Origin: Bacteroides sp.
GTDB taxonomy: Bacteria > Bacteroidota > Bacteroidia > Bacteroidales > Muribaculaceae
Direction of reading: 5' to 3'
Assembly (NCBI GenBank): GCA_014802175.1
Contig: JAAVCU010000017.1
Coordinates: 179,004 to 217,388, forward strand
DNA: 38,385 nt
In this document: positions 24,574 through 32,522 of the stretch, in pieces
Position numbering within the stretch: position 1 is the stretch's first letter
Layout of the letters: each line of letters starts with the position of its first letter
Program-made: the position numbers and the translations under genes
Notes under the pieces: generated by a model
Seen by the model: the letters and a program-made list of their open reading frames with translations, nothing else
The model's database searches: none
What the model was told of the DNA's origin: nothing

Positions 24574-27219
24574 CTAAATTATAAATTTAAAATTAGATTT
24601 CCCAATATTTACCAAAAATATTCCCTTTCCCCATGCAGATAGATCGATGATAGCTTTTGTCTCCTCAGTGTATTCTTTGAAGATGCAGACGCCATTAACA
24701 TCGTGAACAGAGATAGCGCCGAGTGCAACAGAAGAAACGAGAGCTATTCTGTTGCTGTCGAGTTTTGATAATGTTATATTAGAATCAGAGGAAGCTTCGA
24801 CCTCAGCCACACCGGAGAGAGCTAAGTCAAACTCAACTGCACCCGGCATGGATTTTGAATTGCGATCGCGTCCCAACTGGTCAATCTTGATCTGAGAAGA
24901 GGAGGAACCGTCGCCGTCAATATCCAAAGAGAATTCCTTTTCAAGATTTCGCTGAAGGAGAGAAAGAGTTGCAATATCGCTATCTCCGAATATTGAGGAG
25001 TTTTGGAATATGTAGGGTGTAAGATAAGATTCGTTATAAGTGAATTGAGGATAGAATTTATTTTCAATAATTTTACCATCAAACATTTCTGCTATGTGGG
25101 ATATCCCTTCAGATTCTGAAGACGCAGTGTTCGAGCGATCGGAGGTAGAGAAATTTACAGTACCGGTGGCAGTGAATACATTCCCGGTTTCGGTTTTCAG
25201 CCTGTCGGCAGGAGAAATGGTGACATCGGCTAATGCCGATGCCCCGTTAGTAGAGTTTGCGCAGATAATATTATTCATGAGTTTAACCTCACCATTGGTA
25301 ACATTCACTGCTGAAGCATTGAAGTTCGCCGGAGAAGTGCAGTACGCGTGGTTGCCGATGATGCTGACGTGTCCTATGTAGAGCTTAGAATCCTTTACAC
25401 TTGTCAAGGGTGCATTTGCCGGACAGTCGGCAAGCTTTGCATGAATGGCGGTTCCACCGTAAGTCTTGATAACATTTGCTAACCCTCCCCCGGCATTGAG
25501 CAGGTTTCCGCCGAACGTAGTGTTTACGATCGTAACTTTCACGTTGGGCATCTCATCGTTGATGTATAGCGCACCGTTTCTTGCAGAAGAGTTGTTGGCG
25601 AAAGCGCATTGTTTGATAAGCACATTGGCATTGGTGAACCAGATTCGGTTAGACTCCGGAGTGCCGAAAGTGAGATACGCGGCGCCCCCTGCCATCGATG
25701 CCGAGTTCCCTTCAAATGTGCAATTTTCCATTGTAAGCTTGTCGTAAAGTCCGACCGCCATACCTGCACCGTACTGTGCTTTATTGTTGCAGAAAGTACA
25801 ATTCTTCAAAGTAAGGTTCGTGCAATCGCAGTATTTTGAATCTGTATGGTTATAGATTGAAAGTGCACCTCCGTAATCCGCACCTTCATTATTCTCAAGC
25901 ACAACATTCTCAAGATTAAGATCTGCGCCGTTGAAATGGATTGCTCCGTCGTAGATATCTTTTTTTGATACGTAATCGTGAATGCGGAAGTTTTTAAGAG
26001 TCAGATCTATACTTCCGGGGGCGTAAACAGGAGGAAGATCGAGATTACTTCCCGACAAATTGCTAATTCCCACAACGTTGTTGAACGCGTCGTCATATCC
26101 ACCTATAATAGTAACCGAGTAAGCCGGATTTACGCTCTCTGCATAATCACCTGCCGTCACATAGATTGTGTCATCAATATCTGCTGCATTTACGGCATCT
26201 GATATTGTGCGGTAGGGAGCTGCTTTTGAACCGTCGCCTGCTCCATCGGCATTACAATTAACATAGAGGCTCTTGACTGAAACCGGTGAGATGTTAACAT
26301 CAACATACATCGGGAAGTGATCCGATACAGGATAATTCACGCCATTGTATGCGAACTCTTCCGAGAGTATATGACGCTCAAGTATATCCATGCCGCGATA
26401 GAACATGAAATCTATTTCCGAACCTTTATAGGAAGTGTCTGAGGCCGGATGGAATGCGTTGTAAGTCCAGGTAATTGCAGGATTGCTAACCGGTAGAGAA
26501 TAGTTCTTGTCGGCCGGAACATCCAACGCTGCATCATGGAAAGCTGCGTGGTAAGCTTTCAGACCCTTGCGGTCACGTTCGCTGCGCGAAGTGTTATAGT
26601 CTGCAACGATCATCACCGGTGTGTCGCCGGCTATCGCTTTCATTTTGTCTGCTATCAACTGCGATCCGTATGGACCATCAAGACTCCAGCCGTCGTTCGT
26701 GTGGGTCGCCGCATAGATAAACTCTTCGCCTGATTTCTTGTCGCGAAGTTTCACCCAGCCTATAACGCGAGGATGTTCCTCAATAGCTGTGTCCCAACCA
26801 TAAGAGAATTTTTCAGGAGTAGGGCTGATGAAGAAAGAACCTGTATCAAGGAGTGTATATTTATCCTTTTTATACGCCACTGCCACATATTCTCTTTTCT
26901 TTGTGCCGTCTCTATCCCATTCGAGAACTTCATAATCAGGCAACCAAGCCTTCATATCGTCGAGCTGAGTCCTGCCTGTTACAGAATTACGATAGGTTCT
27001 GCCGGTGCCGGTAATCTCCTGAAATCCTACGACATCAAGATCGTAATCCGTAATAAGCTTTGAGCAATAAGGACCGCGCTTTGACCAATCCTTCCCTTCG
27101 GTATCTGTAGCTGCGCCGGTGTACCGGATGTTGAAAGTCGCAAGCCTATGCGCCGAATAAGCTGCCGGCATTGCAGCCGACAGACATAACATTATTGAAA
27201 TAAATTTAAAATTACTCAT
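24574..27219 (-). CDS. Secreted EEP-phosphodiesterase/beta-helix fusion with T9SS tail
   Basis: An 881-residue protein starting at the ATG at 27219; an in-frame TTG two codons earlier is less likely. After a signal peptide (FISIMLCLSAAMPAAYS) comes an endonuclease/exonuclease/phosphatase (EEP) domain, about 24-312. It has Asn30 (TFNIRY), Glu68 (VVGFQEI), His173 (THTND), Asp207/Asn209 (VADYN) and Asp300-His301 (VSDHFPMY), so the metal-dependent phosphodiester site looks complete. Then a right-handed beta-helix (about 315-770) has PMP-like repeats (CTFCNNKAQYGAGMAV, CTFEGNSASMAGGA). The C-terminal about 70 residues (SVHDVNGVCIF...GIFLVNIGKSNFK) resemble a type IX secretion sorting domain. The substrate may be nucleic acid, a phospholipid or a phosphorylated glycan. 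It follows the beta-helix paralogue after about 8 bases. Confidence 0.82.
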   Translation of the reverse strand: MSNFKFISIMLCLSAAMPAAYSAHRLATFNIRYTGAATDTEGKDWSKRGPYCSKLITDYDLDVVGFQEITGTGRTYRNSVTGRTQLDDMKAWLPDYEVLEWDRDGTKKREYVAVAYKKDKYTLLDTGSFFISPTPEKFSYGWDTAIEEHPRVIGWVKLRDKKSGEEFIYAATHTNDGWSLDGPYGSQLIADKMKAIAGDTPVMIVADYNTSRSERDRKGLKAYHAAFHDAALDVPADKNYSLPVSNPAITWTYNAFHPASDTSYKGSEIDFMFYRGMDILERHILSEEFAYNGVNYPVSDHFPMYVDVNISPVSVKSLYVNCNADGAGDGSKAAPYRTISDAVNAADIDDTIYVTAGDYAESVNPAYSVTIIGGYDDAFNNVVGISNLSGSNLDLPPVYAPGSIDLTLKNFRIHDYVSKKDIYDGAIHFNGADLNLENVVLENNEGADYGGALSIYNHTDSKYCDCTNLTLKNCTFCNNKAQYGAGMAVGLYDKLTMENCTFEGNSASMAGGAAYLTFGTPESNRIWFTNANVLIKQCAFANNSSARNGALYINDEMPNVKVTIVNTTFGGNLLNAGGGLANVIKTYGGTAIHAKLADCPANAPLTSVKDSKLYIGHVSIIGNHAYCTSPANFNASAVNVTNGEVKLMNNIICANSTNGASALADVTISPADRLKTETGNVFTATGTVNFSTSDRSNTASSESEGISHIAEMFDGKIIENKFYPQFTYNESYLTPYIFQNSSIFGDSDIATLSLLQRNLEKEFSLDIDGDGSSSSQIKIDQLGRDRNSKSMPGAVEFDLALSGVAEVEASSDSNITLSKLDSNRIALVSSVALGAISVHDVNGVCIFKEYTEETKAIIDLSAWGKGIFLVNIGKSNFKFII

Positions 27220-27227
27220 TGACAAAA

Positions 27228-28901
27228 TTATTTACAAACCTTAAATGATTTGTTATCTATCTTAATGAAATATATTCCCGACGGATAAGAAGAGAGATCG
27301 ATATCAGAAGCATTGCAGACCTCTACTGAGATAACCCTTCTGCCTGCAATGTCAAATACATCAGCTGCGCCCTCGGAATTTTCAACAGAGAACACTCCAT
27401 TGCCACGAGCGGTTATGTTTATTATCGACTCTTCGGAGAATGCAGTTATAATGCCTGAATTGGTATCAACCGTGATTGCATTCGGGTCGTAAGCACCTCT
27501 ATAAGTTGTAGTGGCGCGAAGATTTCCAAATAGGTCTTTTGATAAATCAATATTTGCCCATTTGAAGCAATCCGGCATTTTGAACGAGTTGTAGATACCG
27601 ATTGCTTCAGATAGATTTACATCTCTGTAGTTTTCCTTGGGTTCGAGATAGAAACGTCCATCATTTGCAATAGGGGCATTACTTTTGAAAACATCTGTAT
27701 ATCCGGCAGCAAGCCAATTATCGGATGGCTGCTGTTCGCGCATAGTGCAGTTGTTATCGTTGTAAGTGCTGAACATTGTACCACTCACTGAATTATAACC
27801 TCCCGAGGTAATCTCACTCATATCGTTGGAATTCCACCCCTGGATGAAAACTGCGTTATTCGCCTTGTTGTCATCGTTAACCGAAGCACCTTCTTTGGTT
27901 ATCATGAGATTACCCTGCATATAAAAGGGCGTAAGACCATTGAAAGATATGATCTTACCTTTACATTCCGATGCGAGAGTTTCATAATTGGTGAACGTGT
28001 TAAAAGCGAAGAAGTGGAGTGTGGAGTTGTTTGAGAGTCGCATCAATCCACCGTTCTGGTGAATAGCGTTATTGTCCCCACCATCGGCATAGCAATTAAC
28101 CATGCATAGGTTTGTATGTCCATCCTGCATACTGATCGATCCTCCATAGTTGGCAGTTTCGCGAGCCTCGGGATCCTCAATATAGTTATTGACCATCACA
28201 CAACCCTCAAGCACCACGTGAGTGTCGCTCCCCGCTGCTCCGCGGCCATTGATTACACTTTGCATCATATTTCCACCAGTAGTGGTATTTATGTTGCGGT
28301 TGCCATTCCATACGCAATGCAGAGCATGAAAGCGCGATCCTTGGGCCGGAACAACACATGCCCCTTGATATGACGTGTTATTTTCAAAGGTACAATCCTC
28401 CATTACCACATTGGCGTGGGTGCAGTTGAATGCAGTCCCCGAATAGCTTGAACTCTCAGTAGACCCTGTGCAGCCTGAGAAGCGGATTCCCTTGAAAATA
28501 GTCCACAAGTCCTCGGTTTTATCGGGATCTCCTTCAATCTTAATCAAAGCATCGGTATCGTTTTTTCCTTCGGATGTAAATATCGTGTGATAAGTCCAGG
28601 GATTATAGCCACTAAGATCCGATCCTTTTGCAGTTGATGGGAAACCACCGATTATATCGATACCTTCAATGGGACGAACGGTAGTGCCGGTGTATGTGCC
28701 TTCGAGTAGATACACTACGTCTCCTTTCTCCCGGTTTTCGAGAATGTCGGCGATATTTTTAGCTGCAAAAGCGTTGGTCCAGGAATCACCGCTTCCATTG
28801 CCGGCGCCTTCGGGTGACGCGAAATAGATACCGTTAGAATATACAGGGGCAGTTGATGCAACCAATCCGATTAGACTTGCAATTATTTTATATGGTTTCA
28901 T
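27228..28901 (-). CDS. Beta-helix protein with T9SS tail, paralogue 2
   Basis: A 557-residue secreted protein starting at the ATG at 28901. The frame is open upstream to 28961, but that part would cover a hairpin. The ATG start gives a clean signal peptide (MKPYKIIASLIGLVASTAP, cleavage near 22). The body (23-480) is a right-handed parallel beta-helix: GDSWTNAFAAKNIADIL and GDVVYLLEGTYTGTTV at its start, then CTFENNTSYQGACVV and CYADGGDNNAI repeats. The end (about 490-557; VFDIAGRRV...YPSGIYFIKI) fits a type A type IX sorting domain. It is about four-fifths identical by eye to the gene just upstream, a tandem duplication. Pectate-lyase-like or glycan-binding activity is possible, but no catalytic residues can be assigned. 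Confidence 0.82.
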   Translation of the reverse strand: MKPYKIIASLIGLVASTAPVYSNGIYFASPEGAGNGSGDSWTNAFAAKNIADILENREKGDVVYLLEGTYTGTTVRPIEGIDIIGGFPSTAKGSDLSGYNPWTYHTIFTSEGKNDTDALIKIEGDPDKTEDLWTIFKGIRFSGCTGSTESSSYSGTAFNCTHANVVMEDCTFENNTSYQGACVVPAQGSRFHALHCVWNGNRNINTTTGGNMMQSVINGRGAAGSDTHVVLEGCVMVNNYIEDPEARETANYGGSISMQDGHTNLCMVNCYADGGDNNAIHQNGGLMRLSNNSTLHFFAFNTFTNYETLASECKGKIISFNGLTPFYMQGNLMITKEGASVNDDNKANNAVFIQGWNSNDMSEITSGGYNSVSGTMFSTYNDNNCTMREQQPSDNWLAAGYTDVFKSNAPIANDGRFYLEPKENYRDVNLSEAIGIYNSFKMPDCFKWANIDLSKDLFGNLRATTTYRGAYDPNAITVDTNSGIITAFSEESIINITARGNGVFSVENSEGAADVFDIAGRRVISVEVCNASDIDLSSYPSGIYFIKIDNKSFKVCK

Positions 28902-28930
28902 AGATAGTTGGTTCCAGATTAATGAGAAAT

Positions 28931-28959
28931 GCCGGAAGCCGCGCACAACGGCTTCCGGC
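28931..28959 (-). terminator. Strong intercistronic hairpin between the paralogues
   Basis: A perfect 11-base stem, GCCGGAAGCCG with CGGCTTCCGGC, and a 7-base loop, between the stop of the upstream paralogue and the start of the next. On the minus strand only a weak T stretch (ATTTCTCATT) follows. It fits partial termination or 3'-end protection, which would set unequal expression of the two paralogues. Confidence 0.6.
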
Positions 28960-28980
28960 AAGTCGACCTAACAATTTAAT

Positions 28981-30624
28981 TTACTTACAAACCTTAACTG
29001 ATTTGTTACCTATCTTAATGAAATAAATTCCTGAAGGATAAGTGGAGATGTTGATCTCAGCGCCGCTGACTACTGATTCAGAAGCAACTTTTCTACCGGC
29101 GATGTCGTAAACCTCAGCAACGCCCTCGGCTCCCTTTACAGAGAACACACCGTTGCCGCATACGATAACGCTCATTGTAGCGTCAGTTGCGAATGTGTTT
29201 ACAATGCCTGATCCGGACTCGGCAGGAGTTGCGTTGGGATCGTATGCACCGCGGTAAGTTGTAGCTGCGCGAAGATTACCGAAAAGGTCTTTAGAGAGAT
29301 CTACGTTAGCCCATTTGAATACGTCGGGCATCTCGAATGAGTTGTAGTTCTCAAGAGCCTCCGCGAGGTTGACATCACCGTAAGCTTCTTTGGGCTCAAG
29401 ATAGAAGCGACCATCTTTTGCTGTGGGGGCGTTAGTCTTGAACACGTCAGCGTAGCCACCTGCCAACCAGTTATCGGAAGGCATCTGCTCGCGGAACGTA
29501 CAGTTGTTGCCCGCGTAAGTGTTGAAGATTGTGCCGCTGACAGAGTTCTCACCACCGGAAGTGATGCCACTCATGTCTTCTGCATTCCAGCCCTGTACAA
29601 ACACTGCGTTGTTAGCCTTGTCGTCGTTGTTGGCTGATGCTCCCTCTTTTGTTATCATAAGGTTGCCCTGCATATAGAAGGGAGTCAGACCATTGAAAGA
29701 GATGATCTTTCCTTTACATTCGGCAGCAAGTGCATCGTAATTGGTGAATGTGTTGAATGCGAAGAAATGGAGTGTGGCTTTGTTGGAAAGACGCATAAGA
29801 CCACCATTCTGGTTGATGGCATTATTGTCACCTCCATCGGCATAACAGTTAACCATACAGAGGTTGGTGAAACCATCCTGCATGCTGATTGATCCTCCGT
29901 AGTTAGCTGTTTTGCGGGCTTCGGGATCTTCAATGTAGTTATTGACCATCACGCATCCCTCAAGGACCACATTTGTGACGCTTCCTTCCGCGCCACGACC
30001 ATTAAGACATGACTGCATGAAGTTCTTACCTGTATTGGTGTTGATGTTGCGGTTGCCATTCCATACGCAGTGAATTGCGTGAAAGCGGGATCCTGAAGCG
30101 GGAACAACACATCCGCCCTGATATGATGTATTGTTCTCGAATGTGCAGTCTTCCATAACAACATCTGCGTGAGTACAATTAAACGCTGTTCCTGTGTAGC
30201 TTGTAGATTCAGTGGAACCTGTGCAACCTGAGAATGTGATTCCCTTGAAGTTTGTCCAGATAGTTTCGGTTTTCTCTTTGTCGCCTTCAAGTTTCACCAT
30301 TGCCTCGATGCCGTTCTTACCCTCGGAAGTAAAGATTGTGCGGTTTGTCCACGGATTATAGCCGCTCAGATCAGAACCTTGAGATGCAGCCGGGAAACCG
30401 CCGATTACGGTGATACCCTCAACCGGGTAGACAGTGGTGCCGGTGTAAGTACCTTCAAGAAGATATACGACATCGCCGGCTTCGACACCTTCGAGAATGT
30501 CGGCGATATTTTTAGCCGGGAATGCATTGGTCCAGGAGTCGCCGCTTTGGTCGCCTGCGCCCGCGGGTGAACCGAAGTAAACAGTTGCGTTAAGGCTTGT
30601 GGCTGCTGAGAGCGCTAAAGCCAA
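28981..30624 (-). CDS. Beta-helix protein with T9SS tail, paralogue 1 (start frameshifted)
   Basis: A 547-residue readable frame with a TTG at 30624 that falls inside what should be the signal peptide (LLLALALSAATSLNA). The ATG at 30644 is one base out of frame: it reads MKNLHFFWL then stops. One additional A in the A5 run (30637-30641) would give MKKSSLLLALALSAATSLNA, a perfect signal peptide joined to the frame. The mature protein matches the downstream paralogue: parallel beta-helix (GDSWTNAFPAKNIADIL, CTFENNTSYQGGCVV) and a C-terminal type IX sorting domain (VYDIAGRKVA...YPSGIYFIKIGNKS). It follows SusD. Either a real indel blocks secretion or the base is missing from the assembly. Confidence 0.8.
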   Translation of the reverse strand: MALALSAATSLNATVYFGSPAGAGDQSGDSWTNAFPAKNIADILEGVEAGDVVYLLEGTYTGTTVYPVEGITVIGGFPAASQGSDLSGYNPWTNRTIFTSEGKNGIEAMVKLEGDKEKTETIWTNFKGITFSGCTGSTESTSYTGTAFNCTHADVVMEDCTFENNTSYQGGCVVPASGSRFHAIHCVWNGNRNINTNTGKNFMQSCLNGRGAEGSVTNVVLEGCVMVNNYIEDPEARKTANYGGSISMQDGFTNLCMVNCYADGGDNNAINQNGGLMRLSNKATLHFFAFNTFTNYDALAAECKGKIISFNGLTPFYMQGNLMITKEGASANNDDKANNAVFVQGWNAEDMSGITSGGENSVSGTIFNTYAGNNCTFREQMPSDNWLAGGYADVFKTNAPTAKDGRFYLEPKEAYGDVNLAEALENYNSFEMPDVFKWANVDLSKDLFGNLRAATTYRGAYDPNATPAESGSGIVNTFATDATMSVIVCGNGVFSVKGAEGVAEVYDIAGRKVASESVVSGAEINISTYPSGIYFIKIGNKSVKVCK

Positions 30625-30678
30625 AAGAAGTGAAGATTTTTCATGATCTTTTTTAAATTAGTTATAGTTTATTTTTAT

Positions 30679-30689
30679 TAAGTAAGTTC
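30679..30689 (-). promoter_or_regulatory. GAACTTACTTA motif upstream of the beta-helix gene
   Basis: On the minus strand this reads GAACTTACTTA, just after the SusD stop and about 35 bases before the ATG at 30644. The same core occurs upstream of the WD40, caspase and small acidic genes. Confidence 0.35.
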
Positions 30690-30694
30690 TTTAC

Positions 30695-32494
30695 TTAAAA
30701 TGAAAGGTTATCGTTCCATCCGGGGTTCTGAGAAAGAGCACCACCGGTGAGGATACGTTCGTTGGTAGGAATGCCATAGAGATAATCGCGATTTTCGTTC
30801 CAGTTGCGTTTGAAGGCATCGCTTGAATATCTCACAGCAAAACCGTGGTCACCTTCAGAAAGGAAGATATCTTTATTCAGCTCAAGGAATTTAAGGCCGA
30901 GACCGCTCGGACGTTTCCCGGTGTAGATGCATACGTTGTCTTTGCCGTCGCCGGTGAGGTCATATTTGCCCTCGCCGGGGAAATAGATTCCATAGAATGG
31001 TTTCTCATAAACCTTACCCTCGCGCCAACGGAGAATGTCGTTGTAATGCACAAGTTCCAGTGAAAGCTCGATCAGACGTTCGCGGCGTATCTCAAGGATA
31101 CTGCCGGTGTAGTTGGAACGAGTCACGTTCGGATAGCCCCATTCTTCGCTCATCATATAAGAATCAGGGTTTGCATTTGCAGTGGCGAGATCCATAGCTG
31201 GCATATTGACGCGGGCGCGCAGTTTGTTGATTGAGAGATCAAGGTCTGCCTGAGTAAGTCTGCCTAACTCTGCCAATGCCTCGGCATAATTAAGATACAC
31301 CTCGGCGAGACGAAAAATCGGCATCGATGCTCGGCTCTGGTTGAAGGCATCGTAGTCGTCGCTCATAACATATTTGATATACTGGTAGCAGCCTTGAGTC
31401 ACATTTATGTTAGGCACCTGTACGTTGGTTTGTCCCATCTGTTTGTAACCCGGGGTGAGCAGAGTCTGTGACATACGCGGATCGCGGTTTGCACATTCAT
31501 CTACAAACGACATGGTCTTCCAGTTCGGATTGTCGGTGAAACGAGAGCCATCATTCATAAGATAAAGGTTGGCGAAGCGCTTGGTCATAGAGGCAAAGCG
31601 TGTCTTGGAATCATCGTTGGCATTATGCTTGCCTCCGATCTGATCACCATAGATTCGAGCCCAGATCACTTCACAACTGCGCGGAGTCAGTGTGGCGAAC
31701 AGGTCGCGATAAGGTTCAGCTCCATCCGAGTAAAGAGAATAGCCACCCTCCTTCATAAGTTTGAGAGAAGTATCGGCGCAGATCTCAAGGAGATGGTCAC
31801 CGGAGAGAGATTCCGGATTGAAAACCGTGCCTGCGTGATATTTGCGGAAAGTTCCTTCAAACAGAGTGGCACGAGACTTCAACGCCAATGCTGTCCATGC
31901 GCAGACTTCCGTAGTGTTCTTACCAAAGGGAAGCAGAAGGTCAAATGCGCGGTCGCAGTCTTCGATGATATGATTAATGATAACATCGCGAGAATCGCGT
32001 GGCTTGCTGAGCAATTCAGTATCGGCACTTCCGATAGGCTGGTCATACCATGGCAGTTCACCGAATTTGGTGAGCATGTCATAATAGAAATATGCGCGGA
32101 AGAAGTAAGCTACACCGTCGTAATGGTTACGCGCCTGTGCGTTGGTGCACCTTCCGGAATTCTGCAGATAATAGTTGATATCGCGGAGAGTTGTCCATGT
32201 CCAACCTACATCGGAACCGGCAGAGGGAAGGGGGCGAGACCCGATCAATTCACGGGGAAGAACCTCGTGTTGAATCATCTCGCTGTGTTCGTTATACCAG
32301 CGCATACTACCCACTTGAGGCTCAAGGGAGTAGAATGCGTTGGTGGCTTGGCGGAGCTCTGCCTCAGAATGGAAATAACTTTCCGGTGAGAGTCGGTCTT
32401 CCGGGAACTGATCAATGTCAGTGCAGCCTGTGGCGCAGATAAGAGCTCCTAAGGTAAGGCTGCCGAAAAGTATAGAACTATATGCTAATTTCAT
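30695..32494 (-). CDS. SusD/RagB-family glycan-binding lipoprotein
   Basis: A 599-residue outer-membrane lipoprotein of the SusD family, which sits as a lid on the SusC transporter and captures glycans or peptides. The lipobox-like end ICATGC gives Cys24 as the lipidated residue. The N-terminus then carries the SusD pattern FPEDRLSPESYFHSEAELRQ (30-49). The TPR-like region includes YNYAEALAELGRL-type helices (IFRLAEVYLNYAEAL, about 395-409). The C-terminal part includes RRERLIELSLELVHYNDILRW (about 473-493) and the usual ending. It lies 28 bases after SusC, the canonical order and spacing. The substrate is not predictable from sequence alone. Confidence 0.95.
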   Translation of the reverse strand: MKLAYSSILFGSLTLGALICATGCTDIDQFPEDRLSPESYFHSEAELRQATNAFYSLEPQVGSMRWYNEHSEMIQHEVLPRELIGSRPLPSAGSDVGWTWTTLRDINYYLQNSGRCTNAQARNHYDGVAYFFRAYFYYDMLTKFGELPWYDQPIGSADTELLSKPRDSRDVIINHIIEDCDRAFDLLLPFGKNTTEVCAWTALALKSRATLFEGTFRKYHAGTVFNPESLSGDHLLEICADTSLKLMKEGGYSLYSDGAEPYRDLFATLTPRSCEVIWARIYGDQIGGKHNANDDSKTRFASMTKRFANLYLMNDGSRFTDNPNWKTMSFVDECANRDPRMSQTLLTPGYKQMGQTNVQVPNINVTQGCYQYIKYVMSDDYDAFNQSRASMPIFRLAEVYLNYAEALAELGRLTQADLDLSINKLRARVNMPAMDLATANANPDSYMMSEEWGYPNVTRSNYTGSILEIRRERLIELSLELVHYNDILRWREGKVYEKPFYGIYFPGEGKYDLTGDGKDNVCIYTGKRPSGLGLKFLELNKDIFLSEGDHGFAVRYSSDAFKRNWNENRDYLYGIPTNERILTGGALSQNPGWNDNLSF

Positions 32495-32522
32495 AAATGT
32501 TTAAATCTTTTAAAGTGATCGT

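Noticed and set aside
27223..27230. Minus-strand TAATTTTG as promoter of the EEP fusion gene
   Set aside because: It lies only 3 bases before the ATG at 27219, too close for a normal start, and the gene is closely coupled to the previous one.
28902..28961. Extended N-terminus of the second beta-helix protein
   Set aside because: The added 20 residues cover the intercistronic hairpin and would put a non-hydrophobic stretch before the signal peptide; the ATG at 28901 fits better.
31625..32389. Plus-strand frame of 254 codons opposite SusD
   Set aside because: Antisense to a clear SusD gene and with shadow-like composition.
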